Below are positions 61,859 through 64,000 of a DNA stretch of 64,000 bases, piece after piece. Location of the stretch: NCBI GenBank assembly GCA_001898505.1, contig MKTZ01000025.1, positions 62,001 to 126,000 on the forward strand, given 5' to 3'. A model generated the notes under the pieces. It ran no database searches and had not been told where the DNA came from. It saw only the letters and a list, made by a program, of their open reading frames with translations. This DNA is from Sphingobacteriales bacterium 50-39 (lineage in GTDB: Bacteria; Bacteroidota; Bacteroidia; Chitinophagales; Chitinophagaceae). Both the position numbers and the translations under genes were made by a program. The stretch's first letter is position 1, and each line of letters begins with the position of its first letter.

Positions 61859-63142
61859 ATGATAAAGCGTTACGGTCCTGGAATTGTGCTGGCTTTTGGC
61901 ATCTTGGTTTTTTCCTGCCAGAAAAAAGGGGTGAACGATCTTATCGCCGCTGCCCATCCTTTTCCGGATAGCAGCTCGGACCTCCGGACAGTGTTGAAGA
62001 GCAGCCCTTTCAGCCTTTTTCGTCAGGCGGCGCAGAAGATAGGATTGGATAGCCTGTTGCCGGCCGGCGGGTATTTTACCATATTTGCGCCTGTCGACAC
62101 GGCCATGGTTGCAGCGGGGCTGGACCAGGGACATATTGCAAGCCTGCCCGTGGATTCGCTGCGGGCGATCATCCTTTTCCATGTAGTTCAGGGCTCCTAT
62201 AGCCAGGGGGCGCTGACTTCGGCGCTTTATAATGTGGAGGCGAAAAGCCTGCGCGAGGACCTGACCATCGATCGCAGCAGCGCCAGCTCGATACTGTACC
62301 AGCAAAACGTGTACGCCAAAATATCAGGCGGGATATTATATGTCAATGGGGAACCTGTCACTAGCGCCGGTGATACGGCCTGGACGGCATCCAACGGCTA
62401 TATATGGCCGATACATTATGTGCTGCAGGCGCCAACGCAAAACATATGGCAGATCGCCCAAGGCAGGCCTGAGCTGAGCATGTTCCTGATGGCCATGCGC
62501 ATCGATGACAGCATCTATCGATCGAACTATTTGCTGCCGGATACTCCCTTTGTCACGGGACAGTATTATAGCAAGTCGGTGGCGGGCGACAGCATCAGCT
62601 ATAGCTGGGTGGTTTACGACAACCTGCCTAATACACAACGTTACGGTTTCACCCGTCCGACAGTATTTGCGCCGACCAATGCGGCTTTTGCAGCGGCCGG
62701 CCTTTATACTTATCAGGATATTCTGGACTATAACAGCACGGTTCCTAATCCCGGTCCCTCGATCGATTTTAACACATGGGTCACTACCTGGACCTATTTA
62801 CCGATGGATAGTGTCCTGAAAAATCATGTGATCATCTATGCGGGGAACAATACTGCCGTCCCAATCCCTTATCACGTGAACCTGTACAATGATCTGCTGT
62901 TCAACCCGGATGTCAATGATGGAGGTTTCAATACGGTGGACTTCTGGAGTCTTGGCAATGGGAACAAGGCGCCCCTGCCGAACCCGCTGTTACAGTTCTC
63001 CAACAATAGCGGGACCGTGAATATCAACTGGCAGCCCGGCGGGCCACCTGCGGTGCTTCCTGCCTCTAAGAGCAGGCATATCATGGCGCTGAACGGAGCG
63101 GTCTATGAAACAGACAAATTATTCTTCCACCCTCACAATTAA
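61859..63142 (+). CDS. Fasciclin-domain lipoprotein 2
   Basis: 427 residues. Lipobox VFSC (Cys20) then QKKG. FAS1 module 1: GYFTIFAPVDTAMVAAG, IILFHVVQGSY. Module 2: RPTVFAPTNAAFAAAGLYTY, KNHVIIYAGN, and a C-terminal closing strand. Twenty-three nt after the previous fasciclin gene; clearly the same operon and a distant paralogue. Confidence 0.9.
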   Translation: MIKRYGPGIVLAFGILVFSCQKKGVNDLIAAAHPFPDSSSDLRTVLKSSPFSLFRQAAQKIGLDSLLPAGGYFTIFAPVDTAMVAAGLDQGHIASLPVDSLRAIILFHVVQGSYSQGALTSALYNVEAKSLREDLTIDRSSASSILYQQNVYAKISGGILYVNGEPVTSAGDTAWTASNGYIWPIHYVLQAPTQNIWQIAQGRPELSMFLMAMRIDDSIYRSNYLLPDTPFVTGQYYSKSVAGDSISYSWVVYDNLPNTQRYGFTRPTVFAPTNAAFAAAGLYTYQDILDYNSTVPNPGPSIDFNTWVTTWTYLPMDSVLKNHVIIYAGNNTAVPIPYHVNLYNDLLFNPDVNDGGFNTVDFWSLGNGNKAPLPNPLLQFSNNSGTVNINWQPGGPPAVLPASKSRHIMALNGAVYETDKLFFHPHN

Positions 63143-63156
63143 AAACAGACGATAAA

Positions 63157-64000
63157 ATGAGCTATAGAAGTTTGAGATACTTGCTGGGAGTGCTGCTTGC
63201 AGCAACTATGGGAGCCTGTCATAAGGACAATGGCGGCCCTGTCACTCCTCCGCAGTACGATAAGAATTATTATGGCCGGCAGGCATTTGTCATAGCGCTC
63301 AACGATACTTACCAAAATTACGATTCCGCGCTGAAGAAAGGAAGATATATCGATACCCTTGCGAGCCCTGGTCCGTATACTACTTTTTTGTTGGACAACA
63401 ACGCAGTGGGAGCATGGGGCTACCAGTTGCCTGATAATATCAATTTCCTGTTGAGCTCGCTGATCCTGGCTGGGGATCATCCCCTGAAAGGGCTGCCTTA
63501 CAGCCGCAACCAACGTTTTGCGACTTTGGCCGGAAATCATGTTTATGTGAGCAAATACCCCGCGGGTACGGATTCGGCTACTTATATGGTGAATGGGACG
63601 CCCGTATTCGCCGCGGATATACCTTCGACGAACGGGCATATCAACGTGGTCCATCAGAACTATCCGAACCTGGAGCGGTATTCCAGCATACTGGCTTATG
63701 TGCAGGGTTCCAAGGATCTGACTTTTCTGGCGCTGGCCTTGAAAAGGACAGGAATGGACAAGATGCTGGCCGATACCACCATGACATGGACCCTGCTGGC
63801 GCCGGCGGATGCTGCTTTTAAGAAATCCACGGACAGCGACTTCAACAGCTATGATGGACTATTGCAGGCAGACACGGCCAAGCTGGCGCGAATGCTACGG
63901 TACCATATCCTGAGCGACAGGACGTTTTATAATGAATTTATCCAGCAGCTGGGTCAGGCGGACAGTCTAACGGTGACGCCTATTCTGTCAAATGCCGCGC
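63157..64000 (+). CDS. Fasciclin-domain lipoprotein 3, cut by window end
   Basis: The frame is open from the ATG at 63157 to the right edge (281 codons). Lipobox GAC (Cys21) then HKDN. FAS1 module 1: GPYTTFLLDNNAVGAWG. Module 2: WTLLAPADAAFKKS and MLRYHILSD. Fourteen nt after the preceding gene. The C-terminus and any following genes are outside the window, so the full size of this lipoprotein cluster is unknown. Confidence 0.87.
   Translation, partial: MSYRSLRYLLGVLLAATMGACHKDNGGPVTPPQYDKNYYGRQAFVIALNDTYQNYDSALKKGRYIDTLASPGPYTTFLLDNNAVGAWGYQLPDNINFLLSSLILAGDHPLKGLPYSRNQRFATLAGNHVYVSKYPAGTDSATYMVNGTPVFAADIPSTNGHINVVHQNYPNLERYSSILAYVQGSKDLTFLALALKRTGMDKMLADTTMTWTLLAPADAAFKKSTDSDFNSYDGLLQADTAKLARMLRYHILSDRTFYNEFIQQLGQADSLTVTPILSNAA

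Overview
The window reads as chromosomal DNA of a Bacteroidota bacterium, most like the Chitinophagaceae. This rests on several sequence signs: promoters of the TTTG-N19/20-TAnnTTTG type, almost no Shine-Dalgarno sequences, type IX secretion (T9SS) C-terminal sorting domains, FecR/ECF-sigma/TonB-receptor cassettes, LytTR/LytS pairs, many lipoproteins, and the gene order infA-rpmJ-rpsM-rpsK-rpsD-rpoA-rplQ-carA. Genus-level assignment is not possible from sequence reading alone. No tRNA, rRNA, CRISPR array, transposase or phage gene was recognised.

Layout. 1-3.3 kb: the end of a PKD-domain protein, a lipoprotein, and a sigma factor with a TPR-containing anti-sigma-like partner. 3.3-20.9 kb: complete histidine and tryptophan pathways in one interleaved block, hisG-D-C // sugar dehydrogenase and an AT-rich reverse-strand gene pair // hisB // trpE-G-D-C-F-B-A overlapping hisH-A-F-IE, then a TlpA-like thioredoxin. 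Each half starts with a ribosome-mediated attenuator: a 24-residue leader with six consecutive His codons before hisG, and a 20-residue leader with three consecutive Trp codons before trpE. In both, a terminator hairpin and a competing antiterminator pairing can be drawn. trpA overlaps hisH by 4 nt, so the last four his genes sit downstream of the tryptophan sensor.

20.9-34.6 kb: a DUF2911 protein, a LytTR/LytS operon with a degenerate third sensor, pdxJ, a stand-alone T9SS sorting domain, a TonB-dependent receptor, lipoproteins, rpe, and a Ser/Thr/Asn-rich T9SS cargo protein. 34.6-43.8 kb: a degenerate ~25-nt repeat tract, a LytTR regulator plus Hpt protein divergent from a hybrid histidine kinase (a likely phosphorelay), a phosphoesterase, a Nudix hydrolase, homogentisate dioxygenase, an amidohydrolase and an aldo/keto reductase.

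43.8-50.8 kb: a small inverted-repeat element, a conserved hypothetical gene, the ribosomal alpha operon with carA and aroQ, and a parvulin. 50.9-64 kb: a YwqK-like protein, a small aspartic protease, and an ECF sigma/FecR/STN-type TonB receptor cassette followed by five consecutive outer-membrane-type lipoproteins (two DUF4397-like, three fasciclin; the last runs off the window). No SusD and no enzyme is seen in that cassette.

The points most worth following are the paired His and Trp attenuators on nearly leaderless transcripts with the merged his/trp architecture, the receptor/fasciclin lipoprotein cassette, and a family of short three-nucleotide-loop hairpins placed just after stop codons.
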